Below are positions 10,866-22,358 of a DNA stretch of 64,000 nt, piece after piece. Below the pieces are notes generated by a model, which worked only from the letters and a program-made list of their open reading frames with translations, made no database searches and had not been told where the DNA came from. A program made the translations under genes and the position numbers. The DNA lies in assembly GCA_033782935.1 (NCBI GenBank), contig JAWQEG010000292.1, positions 120,001 through 184,000 on the forward strand, written 5' to 3'. The stretch comes from Petrolisthes cinctipes. Lineage: Eukaryota; Arthropoda; Malacostraca; Decapoda; Porcellanidae. Each line of letters starts with the position of its first letter. Position 1 is the first letter of the stretch.

Positions 10866-11162
10866 TACCCCGTAGTTGTTTTTTTATTTGGGTTGCACTT
10901 CATATTTTTCAGCAAAGTGCATTAGCGAATTTTCTTATTTGATGACTTCATGCTCTTCTCTCCTACGTATAGTTGGCTGACCTAGTAGTGAATTCAGTGT
11001 TCAGTGTGCCATGTAGTGCTTCACAATAATTACTTCTACATTCACAAGACAAAAAGCATCAATGTCTTTTTTAAGTGGAGTAATCTGACATACCAGTGAA
11101 CCAGTTAACAACGATTATCCTGTTTCATGAGCACTTGCCTGTATAGGGGTGTGGGAGTGAAG
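10866..11162. other. Intergenic, no gene recognised
   Basis: Mixed-composition sequence up to the truncated LTR. A piece near 11085-11130 resembles the middle of the TA-flanked MITE family C (compare 23085-23120), too degraded to call. Confidence 0.4.
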
Positions 11163-11988
11163 GCACTTGCAATAACCACACAACAACTCACTACCACTGT
11201 GCCATCACTTCAATAACACAAGGCACTAGGCACACACGTTAGCACAGAATTAATTAGTCTATCAATAATATTAGCAAGTTAGCACTTCACTGGCATATAT
11301 GGTAAATAAACATCAATGCATCACAATACACATGTAATATAATAATAATAGAAATATCAATACCCAAATATATATATAATAATAATAATAGTAATACCAA
11401 GTTATATGAGAGTGACCCCTAAGTTACTGTGAGAAGAAAGTAGAAGTAAAACAATTATACTTAACAAAATACGTCTGCGAGTCTCCTCCCGAATCTCACC
11501 ACACTCAATCACTTACAAAACACACACAAGCTTGCTGTCCCAGTCTCCTAAGATATCTGAACTACCAAGGCCTAAGCCTCGGCCTTATATACTATCGGCT
11601 CGACAAAGAAAAGTGAGCAGGTTACAACAAAGTTATAGGAGCGTCTCCGAACCTGTTCGTTAACACAGACTTAGACACACTATACCCATACGTTCCCTCC
11701 CAAGAAACTATGGGAAGTCCCAAGCAATGAAAATGGACACTCATCACGCCACTTGCGAGAGAAGGGGAGAGAATGCGTACGAATCTAGAGAACATAGCTG
11801 GCTATGACATATATACTCGACCTTTCGACACTAACACTTAAAGAAAATGGAATAATAAATGAGTTAAACCGGACACAACACATCCGGGTGTGAGCTTCTG
11901 CTACCACACTCACAGCCTGTCACAGTCACTGTCAAAAATAGATAGCAATACTTATAAATCAATAATAATAATTCAGACACACGTAACA
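11163..11988 (-). repeat. 3' LTR, truncated
   Basis: Matches 17389-18206 along its length with a few differences, for example AATTAATTAG against AATTAG. The inner edge is TGTTACG on the minus strand at 11988. The part matching 17012-17388 is absent, so the element ends abruptly at 11163. A TATA-like TATATAAGG lies on the minus strand near 11585-11593. Confidence 0.85.
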
Positions 11989-12005
11989 CGCCCCACCAAA
12001 GAAAG
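11989..12005 (-). promoter_or_regulatory. Probable polypurine tract
   Basis: On the minus strand TTTGGTGGGGCG runs directly into the 3' LTR start TGTTACG. This is the place where plus-strand DNA priming is expected in LTR elements. Confidence 0.55.
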
Positions 12006-12079
12006 AGTTTTCCTCTGGAAAATTCGTTCTTGGGTTTACAAAACTTATGTACAACATGCAAAAATAAAAAACAAAACAT

Positions 12080-12922
12080 TTAACTTTTAGATAGACAATC
12101 GGCTATCACATCATCAACACCTCTTATATGACGTACGTCTAGGTGATACTGTTGGAGGAACAAACTCCTATGGGTAAGCCTTTGGTTCTTGGCCCCCAAA
12201 CTGTTCAAATACTTCAGAGGGTGGTGGTCAGTGTACACCCTAAGTATTGGTCCAAATGCAGGTACATACACAGCGAAGTGTTGCAGGGCGAGGATCAGGG
12301 CTAGGAGTTCCTTCTCTATAATTGAGTAGTTCTTCTGACTGGTAGAGAACTTTTTACTGAAATAAGAAACAGGATGTTCCACCCCCTGCTCGTCCTCCTG
12401 CATCAACACAGCTCCTGCTCCTACATTGCTAGCGTCCACTGCTAGTGTGAATGATTTGTCAAACTTGGGTGCGGTCATCACGGGATAGTGGACGAGTATG
12501 TCCTTGGCACTTTCAAAACTTTCCTCGCACTCGTTTGTCCATTCATACTTAACCTCTTTTCTAAGCAACTCAGTCAAGGGTGCCACTACAGTCGCGAAAT
12601 TTTTCAAGAATCGCCTGTAGTACCCGATACATCCCAAGAAGCGTCTGAGTTCCCGTCTGTTCTGAGGCCTCTTGAAACCTTGTATGGCCTCCACCTTCGA
12701 GCTAGGCGGGCAGACCAGACCATGTCCTACCACATACCCTAGGTACTGCACACGGGCACACACAAAGTCGCACTTTTTGATGTTGACGACTAAGTTGGCA
12801 TCCTGTAGGCGAAACAGTAACTGCTGCAGCACTTGGAGGTGGTGGTCCCAGGTGTCAGTGTAGACCACGACGTCGTCAATGTACACAACGCAATTCTTGA
12901 TACCGCCAGTCACATCATTCAT
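12080..12922 (-). pseudogene. RT (C-terminal part) and RNase H of the Gmr1-like element
   Basis: The 280-codon frame carries the RT catalytic YIDD at residues 14-17, then KKCDF and YLGYVV, then RNase H: LAVDASNVGAG, IIEKELLAL, VYTDHHPL and ADCLSKS, giving the Asp-Glu-Asp-Asp set. It ends at the element's last stop, 92 bp from the 3' LTR. The frame is out of step with the integrase-RT frame it should continue. At the joint MPYG is followed almost at once by RLMNDV, where Gypsy RTs normally have about nine more residues, so a short deletion removed part of the RT palm. Confidence 0.9.
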
Positions 12923-14847
12923 GAGCCGTACGGCATCACGTTACACTGGTATGTTTGCCCATCGGCCACAAAGCATGAGATCTGCTTTGCTCGGTCTGTC
13001 AGAGGTACTTGCCAAAATCCCTGCTTCAGGTCGATCTTGGTAATAAAACGAGAGGATCCCACATGGTCAATGCAGTCCTCTAGGCGTGGCAACGGGTACG
13101 TGTCAGTCTTTGTCAAGGCGTTCACTCTCCTGTAGTCGATGCAGAACCTAGCAGAATCATCAGGCTTAGGCTGCAATGTCACAGGGGAACTCCAAGCACT
13201 TGCACACGGTGTTATCAAGTTGTGGTCCAACATATACTTCAGCTCCTTCCGCAGCACTTCAATATGGCGTGGACTGACTCGGTAGGGCGGCAGCTTAACT
13301 GGCGTAGCCACGCCCACGTCCACGTCGTGTTGAGTCCAGTCAGTCCTCCCAGGAACACTGGTGAACACCTTGCCGTAGGTTGACATCAACTTCCACAGCT
13401 GCGCCACTTGCTCGGGAGGTAAATGCGACACCTTGTCCCGTAGAGTAGTTTCTGCTTCCTCATTGTCCACCCAATTACTCTCTTGAAATTCACAGGTTAC
13501 CTCTGCCACATCATCATCATCTTCTACAGCCACAGCCACAACATGCTGTGTCGTCACTGGAGTCTTCAAAGGGCGGTAGTACGGCTTTAACATATTCACA
13601 TGGCACAACTGATGAGACCTCCGCCGGTCGGGCGTCTTCACAAGGTAGTCAGTCTCACCCAGCCTCTTCTCTACCACGTACGGACCTTGAAACTTGGCAG
13701 CCAGGGGTTGACCTTGAAGTGGCAGTAGCACCAACACTTCATCACCAACTTGGAACTCCCTCCATCTGGCCTTCCGATCATACCACTGCTTCATTTTCGC
13801 TTGGGCTTCCTCAAGGTTCTTCTTTGCCTCTTCCCTAGTGTCACTCAGACGAGTCTTGAACTCCAGGACGTATTGTAGAAGGTTCTTGCTGGTGTCGACG
13901 TCACTACTCCATGCCTCCTTGACGATGCTCAAAGGACCTCTGACATGGTGTGCGAAGACAAGCTCATTCGGAGAGAAACCCAGGCTCTCCTGCGGTACTT
14001 CCCTCGTTGCAAACAGTAGGAAAGGAACACCCTTGTCCCAATCCTTGGTGTGTTCCAAGCAGTATTTCCGCATCATATTCTTCAGGGTCTGGTGGTATCT
14101 CTCCAAGGCACCCTGGGACTCTGGATGGTAAGCACTGCTTCTGACATGTTTTACTCCTAACTCTTCCAAAGTCTGCTGGAACAGGTTAGACAAAAAATTA
14201 GAACCCCTATCAGACTGTATCTCATTAGGTAACCCAAACTTAGTACAAAATCCTAACAAGGCTTTTACAACAGCCTTAGCATTCATAGTTCTGAGGGGAA
14301 TTGCCTCAGGGTACCTAGTACAAGGGTCTAATATAGTAAGAAGATACTGAAATCCAGTAGAAGTGGTAGGAAGTGGACCCACTATGTCTATAATTAACTT
14401 TGAGAAAGGTGGCCCAATAGCAGGGATGGGAATTAGGGGAGACTTAGATGGTTTCTGGTAAGGCCGTCCCACAACCTGACATGTATGACAACTCCTCACA
14501 TGCTGGTACACATCAGCCCTCATGGCAGGCCAGTAAAATTCTGCCCTAAGCTGTTCAAGTGTCTTCCTCACTCCTAAGTGGGCAGCAAAGGGAATATCAT
14601 GAGCTAGCCTAATTAGTTCCTGCCTGCACACACTCGGCACAACTAACTGGTGTACATCCCTCAATCCCTCATCCACACTAGTATGAGGAGGTCTCCACCT
14701 CCTGTACAAAACTCCATCCTTCTCATATAAACATGATCCCTTTTCTTCCCCCATACTTTCAACTGCCAGGCTCCTTAACTCTTGGATACCTGGGTCACTA
14801 CCTTGCAAATTCTTAAATTTGTCAACATCGACACACTTTAAAGACAA
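12919..14847 (-). pseudogene. Integrase plus RT N-terminal part of the Gmr1-like element
   Basis: The 642-codon frame begins with integrase: an HHCC zinc site (H83, H90, C120, C123) and catalytic D154, D213 and E249, with 35 residues between the last two as in DD35E enzymes. FQGPYVV at about residue 383 resembles the GPY/F module. It then runs without a stop into RT: LPPYRVSPRH, WSSPVTLQPK, FCIDYRRVNAL, ITKIDLKQGFWQVPL and CNVMPYG, where it breaks. Integrase inserts the cDNA; RT makes it. Residue 1 is a non-ATG start, so expression needs frameshifting or splicing from gag-protease. Confidence 0.9.
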
Positions 14848-14849
14848 CT

Positions 14850-14895
14850 GCTCACTAGAGGTATCTGAAAAAAAGGTTAGTTAAAGAAAGGTCGT
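14850..14895 (-). promoter_or_regulatory. gag-protease/pol junction: possible splice acceptor or +1 frameshift site
   Basis: On the minus strand TTTAACTAACC is followed by seven T and CAG. This has a branch-point-like CTAAC, a pyrimidine tract and AG, as at a 3' splice site. The pol frame is +1 to the gag-protease frame and is open through this point; gag-protease stops 12 bp beyond CAG. Either splicing or slippage on the T run could give pol; the sequence does not decide. Confidence 0.4.
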
Positions 14896-16651
14896 CCGGT
14901 GATTCTCCATCACCGTCAACGTCCTCCACTGGTGGGTCGGAAGGAGTTACAACTGCCTTGGCTGCTTCCACACGCCGGCTCTCCTCCACCCTAGACATCG
15001 ATCGGGTCACGGCACATACAGGGAAGTTCATCTGGTCCTCTTCCTCCACAACTTCGGCAGGTACAGGATCATTGGTCATTACTGGGGCACTCACTTCCTC
15101 ACCCCTAACCAAATCATTCCCAAGTATTAGATCCACATTAGACTCGGGCAATGACTCCACCACTCCAACCTGTGCCGTCCCGTTAAATAAAATACAACTC
15201 ACCCTACACTCCACCAAAGGAACCGTCAGGGAGCCTCCTACTCCCCTGATCAAAACAAAATCCTTGAACCTCACCTCAACATGTTTCGGTCTTACCCACA
15301 GAGTAATTGTAGAACCAGTGTCTCGGAGTATCTTAACAGGATGCTGGGATTCCCCCAGCTTGACCAACCCATCAGACCGATACGGAGCGTAACAATCCTC
15401 AGCCGCAGCATCCGTAGCTACCGACTGGACAACAGCTCCTGTAACGTCAGACATAGGAACAGCATCCACTGCACCCTTCCCTCCTTCTGAAAGAACTCTA
15501 TCTTTAGAAGTGGGCAAAACAGAGTCATCCCTACTATCCTTTCGGGGCTCAGAAACTGTGACAATAGCCCTGTCAGAAGAAACAAAATTAGTTGGTCTTA
15601 CAACTCCTGCCTTTCTCCAACATATGTCTACAGTATGCCCTGTTTTGTGGCAATAAGTACATGTGAAAGTTCGTGTCCAAGGTTTGTGTGGAGTGCGTGT
15701 AGGTGTTTGTGCATGTGAGATACCTGGGGGACTGGGACTAGTGACATGAGTGCTTTTAGAATTTGGGGAGACATCGCTATCATATGTTTTATTATTGGTG
15801 GTTGGAGGGGGTCTATTGTGCCCTTTGTCTTTGGCTTTAAATTGCTTCCTGGCTAAAACGTAATCATCAGCATAAACTGCAGCTTCCTCAGCTGTCTTTA
15901 CCCTCTTATCACTTATAAACAACTGCAATTCTGGCTCCATCTGGCTCAGAAATTGCTCCAAATTAACCACCTCCTCCAACCTACAATAATTATCTTCTAC
16001 CTTCTCACTTCTTATCCATGCTAGAAATAGGTCACTCTGATATTTCATAAATTCAATCCATGTCTCATTAGGACGTTTCTTACTATTACGGTACTTCTGT
16101 CTGTAAGCTTCTGGTCTTAATTCATACGTCCTTAGTACTGCAGACTTTAACGTTTCATAATCCAAAGATTCCTGAAAACTGAGAGCATCTAATGCTCTTA
16201 AAGCTTTACCACAAAATACTGACTGTGCCAGCATTGACCATCGTTCCTTCGGCCACCCACTACCCTCTGCTACTTTCTCAAACCTTTGGAAAAATTCAGC
16301 AACATGGTCCTCATCAAACTTTGGAACCAACCTGTGCTGTTCTGATGACACTCCCGACGCAACCGGTCGTCGTGGCTCATGGTCCACTTTATATTTCTCC
16401 AACTCCAATTCCAGTTTCCTTTGTCCAAACTCTAACTTCTTTTGCTCTCTCTCAGACTCTACTCTCTCTCTCTCAAACTCTAATCTCCTTTGCTCTAACT
16501 CTAATTGTAGCATACGGAACTCATGGTCACGAGCAGCTTGGTCATTCCCAAATTGGTTATTCTGAACCACAGGGGATCCAAGCACTTCAGAACGTACAGA
16601 CCAGTCGCTTACGACAGAAACATTATCCTTCCTCTCAACAAAATCATACAA
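14855..16651 (-). CDS. Gag (capsid, zinc knuckle) and aspartic protease of the Gmr1-like element
   Basis: The 598-codon open frame shows a Glu/Arg-rich coiled coil (residues 45-90), a capsid-like region (about 110-270), one CCHC zinc knuckle (C331, C334, H339, C344) and a protease with DTGS at 444-447 and VDLILGNDL near 510, the retropepsin active site and final motif. Gag coats element RNA; the protease cleaves the polyprotein. The first codon is not ATG: a one-base slip near 16650 separates this frame from the N-terminal piece at 16609-16872. Confidence 0.85.
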   Translation of the reverse strand: MYDFVERKDNVSVVSDWSVRSEVLGSPVVQNNQFGNDQAARDHEFRMLQLELEQRRLEFERERVESEREQKKLEFGQRKLELELEKYKVDHEPRRPVASGVSSEQHRLVPKFDEDHVAEFFQRFEKVAEGSGWPKERWSMLAQSVFCGKALRALDALSFQESLDYETLKSAVLRTYELRPEAYRQKYRNSKKRPNETWIEFMKYQSDLFLAWIRSEKVEDNYCRLEEVVNLEQFLSQMEPELQLFISDKRVKTAEEAAVYADDYVLARKQFKAKDKGHNRPPPTTNNKTYDSDVSPNSKSTHVTSPSPPGISHAQTPTRTPHKPWTRTFTCTYCHKTGHTVDICWRKAGVVRPTNFVSSDRAIVTVSEPRKDSRDDSVLPTSKDRVLSEGGKGAVDAVPMSDVTGAVVQSVATDAAAEDCYAPYRSDGLVKLGESQHPVKILRDTGSTITLWVRPKHVEVRFKDFVLIRGVGGSLTVPLVECRVSCILFNGTAQVGVVESLPESNVDLILGNDLVRGEEVSAPVMTNDPVPAEVVEEEDQMNFPVCAVTRSMSRVEESRRVEAAKAVVTPSDPPVEDVDGDGESPDDLSLTNLFFRYL

Positions 16652-16872
16652 TCAGTGCCGCATAGATGGTGGTAAATCAGGTTAGCTAGTGGAAATGCGT
16701 TGGAACTTTCAAAAGCGAGTTCCAACTTCTGTGCAACAAGTAATAATTCCTCTCTCCTCAGTGCTCTTACTCTCTCGGGATTAGGACTTGAGTTAATAAA
16801 ATCTGCAACATCCTGCTCAGAAATGAGATGAAGTGGAGCCCACTTTTCACTATCCACACCCTGAGTCTCCAT
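16609..16872 (-). pseudogene. Gag N-terminus, frameshifted
   Basis: Starts at ATG 16872 with METQGVDSEKW, soon after the primer-binding site, and runs 87 codons. The last ~13 codons overlap the next gag frame, showing the position of the slip. By place and charge it is the true start of Gag. Confidence 0.65.
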
Positions 16873-16987
16873 TGCTCACTAACTATTAGGCAAAGTACAC
16901 AAGAAATGGAAAAATGCAATACGAGAAAAAAAATACAACAGTAATGCAATGATAGTACACAAGTCTCAGTTCAGCAAAAATTGGAAA

Positions 16988-17004
16988 TCCTGGCGAGGTC
17001 GCCA
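16988..17004 (-). promoter_or_regulatory. Probable primer-binding site
   Basis: Minus strand TGGCGACCTCGCCAGGA starts 7 nt after the 5' LTR end (CGTAACA). TGGCGACC is a common Gypsy primer-binding start. The matching tRNA was not determined. Confidence 0.6.
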
Positions 17005-17011
17005 ATTTATA

Positions 17012-18206
17012 TGTTACGGACGGAGGGTAGAGATACAGTACAGTACTAGTCACTAGACTAGACTTACTCCAAAGTTAGCTATCAACAGAATAAAGTAGCA
17101 TTGGGTGGCAGGTATCTGACCATTAAAGTTATGAAGAATAAGTAAAAGTACAAACCCAGCCTATATGAAAGAATGCTATCTCAACCCTAAAGAGACCGTC
17201 CATACATATACCCAGATTCGGTTACAATGAATAAAAGATGAAAGAGAAACTACTCTGACTTTCTTATAATATATAATGACAATATGAACAAACACAAAAA
17301 CATACAATTAACACTGAAAGAAGTAATAAATGAAATCAGGATTCCCAACTATGACAGAACGTGAGACAGAGTTCCCAAAATATATAATGCACTTGCAATA
17401 ATCACACAACAACTCACTACCACTGTGCCATCACTTAAATAACACAAGGCACTAGGCACACACGTTAGCACAGAATTAGTCTATCAATAATATTAGCAAG
17501 TTAGCACTTCACTGGCATATATGGTAAATAAACATCAATGCATCACAATACACATGTAATATAATAATAATAGAAATATCAATACCCAAATATATATATA
17601 ATATTAATAATAGTAATACCAAGTTATATGAGAGTGACCCCTAAGTTACTGTGAGAAGAAAGTAGAAGTAAAACAATTATACTTAACAAAATACGTCTGC
17701 GAGTCTCCTCCCGAATCTCACCACACTCAATCACTTACAAAACACACACAAGCTTGCTGTCCCAGTCTCCTAAGATATCTGAACTACCAAGGCCTAAGCC
17801 TCGGCCTTATATACTATCGGCTCGACAAAGAAAAGTGAGCAGGTTACAACAAAGTTATAGGAGCGTCTCCGAACCTGTTCGTTAACACAGACTTAGACAC
17901 ACTATACCCATACGTTCCCTTCCAAGAGACTATGGGAAGTCCCAAGCAATGAAAACGGACACTCATCACGCCACTTACGAGAGAAGGGGAGAGAATGCGT
18001 ACGAATCTAGAGAACATAGCTGGCTATGACATACTCGACCTTTCGACACTAACACTTAAAGAAAATGGAATAATAAATGAGTTAAACCGGACACAACACA
18101 TCCGGGTGTGAGCTTCTGCTACCACACTCACAGCCTGTCACAGTCACTGTCAAAAATAGATAGCAATACTTATAAATCAATAATAATAATTCAGACACAC
18201 GTAACA
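17012..18206 (-). repeat. 5' LTR, complete
   Basis: 1,195 bp, starting TGTTACG and ending CGTAACA on the minus strand, a perfect 7-bp inverted end. Contains a TATA-like TATATAAGG near 17805-17815. No matching flank duplication can be tested because the 3' LTR is cut off. Confidence 0.85.
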
Positions 18207-18372
18207 ATATGAATACAATTACATATATGAATTTAATCACACAAATTAATTTAGTCCCATATATGAATTAATCTCATGTATATACTGAGCTAAAAACCAG
18301 ACCCCCTTGTAATATAGTGAGGGGAATGAGTAGCCCTCCATTTCACCAACAAGTAATTACCTTCTTAATTAA

Positions 18373-18528
18373 GGGGAGATAATCATGTTGATGAATTGGA
18401 AGGCAACTCATTCCTTCTAACTATGCCAAAAACAACTTACCCTTAATGGTTCTAGTACCGTCTATGTTTCGTGGCATAGTTTGGAGGAATCAGATAACTT
18501 CAAATTCACCAGCATAAGATTCTTCCCA
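18373..18528. mobile_element. TTAA-flanked palindromic MITE (family B), copy 3
   Basis: Left TTAA at 18369-18372; the right target reads ATAA at 18529-18532, probably mutated. The core has CATTCCTTCTAACTATGCC facing GGCATAGTTTGGAGGAATC. Confidence 0.6.
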
Positions 18529-18710
18529 TAAAGGGGTCGTTTCATTTGGATACTTTGAAGTTTATGTAGTCTCCAAACACTGCAGCAACAAAATAGGTTT
18601 CAACCTTGTTTACACTGAGATGCATGGGCTGCTTTCTGACATAGTTTGCAGGAATCAGTAGCCTTCCAATTCGGCCCAAACAAAACACATTAACCCCGTC
18701 AATGTATGTA

Positions 18711-18873
18711 CAGTCGGCGGCAGAAGTCCTGTCGCCTCACCTGCTTCACCAAGACATGCAGTGTTCATGAACTCGAGAAATACGCACGTTTTCTACACCT
18801 AATAATCTCGAGTCTTCGAACATTGCGTGCCTCTGTGAAGCAAGTGAAGCGACAGGACTTTTGCCGCCGACTG
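18711..18873. mobile_element. Tc1/mariner-type MITE (family E)
   Basis: 163 bp between TA at 18709-18710 and 18874-18875. TIRs of about 40 bp begin CAGTCGGCGGCA, then a small difference, AGTCCTGTCGC. The CAGT start and TA target fit Tc1-like elements. A frame across it is not a gene. Confidence 0.75.
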
Positions 18874-19109
18874 TACAGCTCCGGACAGATCAAGGGTCTA
18901 CACTTCTTCTACCAGCGATTTGCTTTGGGCCTGGTCGGATCTGGTAACAGTTGCAGGTGGAGGGAGGGGGGATGTTAGTGGGAGAGGAGGAGAGAAATGC
19001 GGGCGGAGCTATATAGGAGTGTAACGAATGATCAGGTAGAGAGACGTGTGTCAGGAGGAATGAATGAAGCATATACTGTGAACGGTATCGAATCACCAAC
19101 AGTTTAAAG

Positions 19110-19522
19110 CAGGGTTCTTCAATCTTTTTCAGTCGTGACATCATTCTCGCAACCCATACAGAAATACATTTTACAAATGATCAGAATTATCAACCTAAGA
19201 AAATACAAGGCCAGACGCTGAAACATAATATTTATGATTAAAAGGCATTCTAACCAGAATTATAAACACTGCCTCACCTACCCTCCCTCTCTCTCTCACA
19301 CACTCATTCATGAAGGCTAATATTTGAACAATGATTTTGTTTTATTTATAATTAAATATATGAATATTCGATTATAAAAAATATGTTAGGTGGATTCATG
19401 TATGAACTTCATATTTATTTTATTGTCACGAATATTATTATTCTATTTCATTCATGTATTTATTTTTGTGAGCCTGTGACGCAGTTTGGAGGAATTCGGG
19501 ACCCGTAATTTGAAGAACCCTT
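19110..19522. mobile_element. hAT-like MITE, left-arm copy
   Basis: 413 bp with the 8-bp duplication GTTTAAAG at 19102-19109 and 19523-19530. Ends are CAGGGTTCTTCAA and an inverse AAGGGTTCTTCAA. The same element is mirrored at 22359-22788, so it predates the formation of the inverted repeat. Confidence 0.75.
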
Positions 19523-19796
19523 GTTTAAAGAAGTGCATACTGCATTAACGTAGGTGGATATAGAAGAGAAGAAATGTAATGATTTGAGGCGAGGGTGAGG
19601 GGGAAGAGGGTAAGAAAAATGAAGGTGATTAGTTGAAAAGTAATAACAAACAAATATAATTAGAATATCTGTTACATTATATCCTTTAAATAAAGGCACT
19701 GTCTTTTGTTCACCATCGTAGTGGGATAGACTACTGAATATATATTATCCTTTGGATATTAGACAGCTATCCCTGTATTCCTTGTATCCCTCGTGC

Positions 19797-19930
19797 TTAC
19801 CCCGTAGGGGAGTATTGTCTGTAATGATGTGGCAATACTTTAAGGGTTTTGGCGCCCCTTCGGCCACAGCCACTAGCTTACATTTCTTCAACTGTCCCTC
19901 CTTTCTTCCTATTTCCTTCTTGCTTGCAGA
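19797..19930 (+). repeat. SINE-like repeat, partial copy
   Basis: Shares CCCCGTAGGGGAGTATTG, GGCGCCCCTTCGGCC and the following C/T-rich part with the fuller copies at 20376, 21588 and 49728. Lacks the AATC tail. Confidence 0.55.
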
Positions 19931-20375
19931 AGACGGTTTAATTTTCTAACTTTTTTAATAATCATATTTGTCAACAAATTCATTAAGCTATTTACCAGGA
20001 TTTTTTCTTATAACCATGCATTTAAAAATAATCGATGTTAAACTTAAATAGGCGCCGCTATATGGCGTTTTCAATAAACTTGGTCTAGCTTTATGCATAG
20101 GCTATATATATTACAGTATCTCTCAAGATCTCTCAAGTAACTGGCAACCTTACACATCCTCCCTACTGTCTTATCCCTCTCTCGCTTGTCCTTCCCTCCT
20201 TTCTTAACGTTTATCTTTCCTTTCTCATATTTTTAACCTTCTCATTCGTTCTTAAACAGTTTTAATGACATAGGCCTTTCTCCCCTATCACTTATAGTCC
20301 AATTATATGATTCGAAAAACTGCGGCTGAGATTATGTTGTTGATCGTATTTTGGTTCTCAATATGTAGAGGTTGA

Positions 20376-20583
20376 TTGATTGATTGATATTAGGCGCCGC
20401 AACAGCGAGGTCATATAGCGCCAGAAAACGGTCATAGAGAGGTGAGACAGAAAGCAGGAAAGAAATAGAAAGAAACGAGGGATAGTTGAAGAACTAAAAG
20501 CTAGTGGCTGGGTCCGAAGGGGCGCCAAAACCCTTAAATTATTGCTCACATCACTAATGCAGGCAATACCTCCCTATGGGGTC
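20376..20583 (-). repeat. SINE-like repeat with (AATC)n tail, left-arm copy
   Basis: Minus-strand copy starting CCCATAGGGAGGTATTGCC and ending GTTGCGGCGCCTAATATCAATC repeats. A short 3' AATC tail suggests mobilisation by a LINE with a similar 3' end. No RNA polymerase III boxes were confirmed. Confidence 0.55.
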
Positions 20584-20593
20584 AATATGTAGA

Positions 20594-20910
20594 TCAGAAA
20601 AAAACAATATTATTCCTCCTCCAGTAGTGACGCCTTCCGTTACACGAATGTGAGGTTTTCTCATCCGTCCAGATCACTCTCTTCCAAAAATCCTCTTGCT
20701 TGTCAACATATTGTTGGGCAAACCGTAGCCTTCTTTCGCGATGTTGGTCAGTTAGAAATTCCTTGTTTGCTGGGGTCCTGTGATGCACCCCAGCTTCGTG
20801 CAACACTCTTCTGATAGTCCTCTCGCTGACATCAAGGTCTGTGCATTGGCTTCTGCGGTGTGTAGTGCAACGTGGTGGTCTTCCACGTGACAGGTTGCCA
20901 TACTAGCAGG
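20594..20910 (-). pseudogene. Tc1-like transposase fragment
   Basis: Minus-strand peptides include [18 protein letters not shown] (helix-turn-helix end, partly in a second frame) and FWKRVIWTDEKTS, the Tc1 block with the second region's catalytic Asp. About 100 codons remain of the usual ~340. It is cut by (TA)n at one end and by arm sequence at the other. It lies in the spacer of the inverted repeat and could be a relic of its mover or a chance insertion. Confidence 0.8.
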
Positions 20911-20918
20911 CTGTGCCT

Positions 20919-21587
<669 letters not shown>

Positions 21588-21800
21588 GACCCCGTAGGGA
21601 GGTTTGCCTGCATTAGTGATGTGGGCAATAATTTAAGGGTTTTGCTGCCCTTTCGGCCCTAGCCACTAGCTTTTAGTTCTTCAACTATCCCTCTTTTCTT
21701 TCTCTTTCCTTCCTGCTTGCTGTCTCACCTCTCTATCACCGTTTTCTGGCGCTATATGACCTCGCTGTTGCGGCGCCTAATATCAATCAATCAATCAACC
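21588..21800 (+). repeat. SINE-like repeat with (AATC)n tail, right-arm copy
   Basis: Mirror of the copy at 20376-20583, from CCCCGTAGGGAGGTTTGCC to the AATC tail. Confidence 0.55.
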
Positions 21801-22358
21801 TCTACATATTGAGAACCAAAATACGATAAACAACATAATCTCAGCCGCAGTTTTTCGAATCATATAATTGGACTATAAGTGATAAGGGAGAAAGGCCTAT
21901 GTCATTAAAACTGTTTAAGAACGAATGAGAAGGTTAAAAATATGAGAAAGAAAAGATAAACGTTAAGAAAGGAGGGAAGGACAAGCGAGAGAGGGATTAG
22001 ACAGTAGGGAGGATGTGTAAGGTTGCCAGTTACTTGAGAGATACAGATACAGATACATTACAGGCAATACTCCCCTACTGGGTAAGCACGAGAGATACAA
22101 GGAATACAGGGATAGCTGTCTAATATCCAAAGGATAATATATATTCAGTAGTCTATCCCACTACGATGGTGAACAAAAGACAGTGCCTTATTTAAAGGAC
22201 ATAATGTAACAGATATTCTAATTATATTTGTATGTTATTATTTTTCAACTAATCACCTTCATTTTTCTTACCCTTTTCCCCCTCACCCTCGCCTCAAATC
22301 ATTACATTTCTTCTCTTCTATATCCACCTACGTTAATGCAGTATGCACTTCTTTAAAC

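Larger units (their letters stand above)
11163..18206 (-). mobile_element. Gmr1-like Ty3/Gypsy LTR retrotransposon (integrase before RT)
   Basis: Read on the minus strand: 5' LTR (18206-17012), primer-binding site, gag, aspartic protease, integrase, reverse transcriptase, RNase H, polypurine tract, partial 3' LTR. RT, RNase H and DD35E integrase are of Gypsy type, but integrase and RT lie in one unbroken frame in that order, as in Copia. That order defines Gmr1-type elements, first described from deuterostomes. The LTR pair differ by only a few small changes to the eye, so insertion is fairly recent. The copy is disabled by a gag frameshift, a small deletion in RT and loss of the last ~377 bp of the 3' LTR. 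Confidence 0.85.

Noticed and set aside
18706..18978. 90-codon frame with CRLTCFTKTC and KRQDFCRRLY
   Set aside because: Its two ends are the inverted repeats of MITE family E; the peptide similarity is a palindrome effect.
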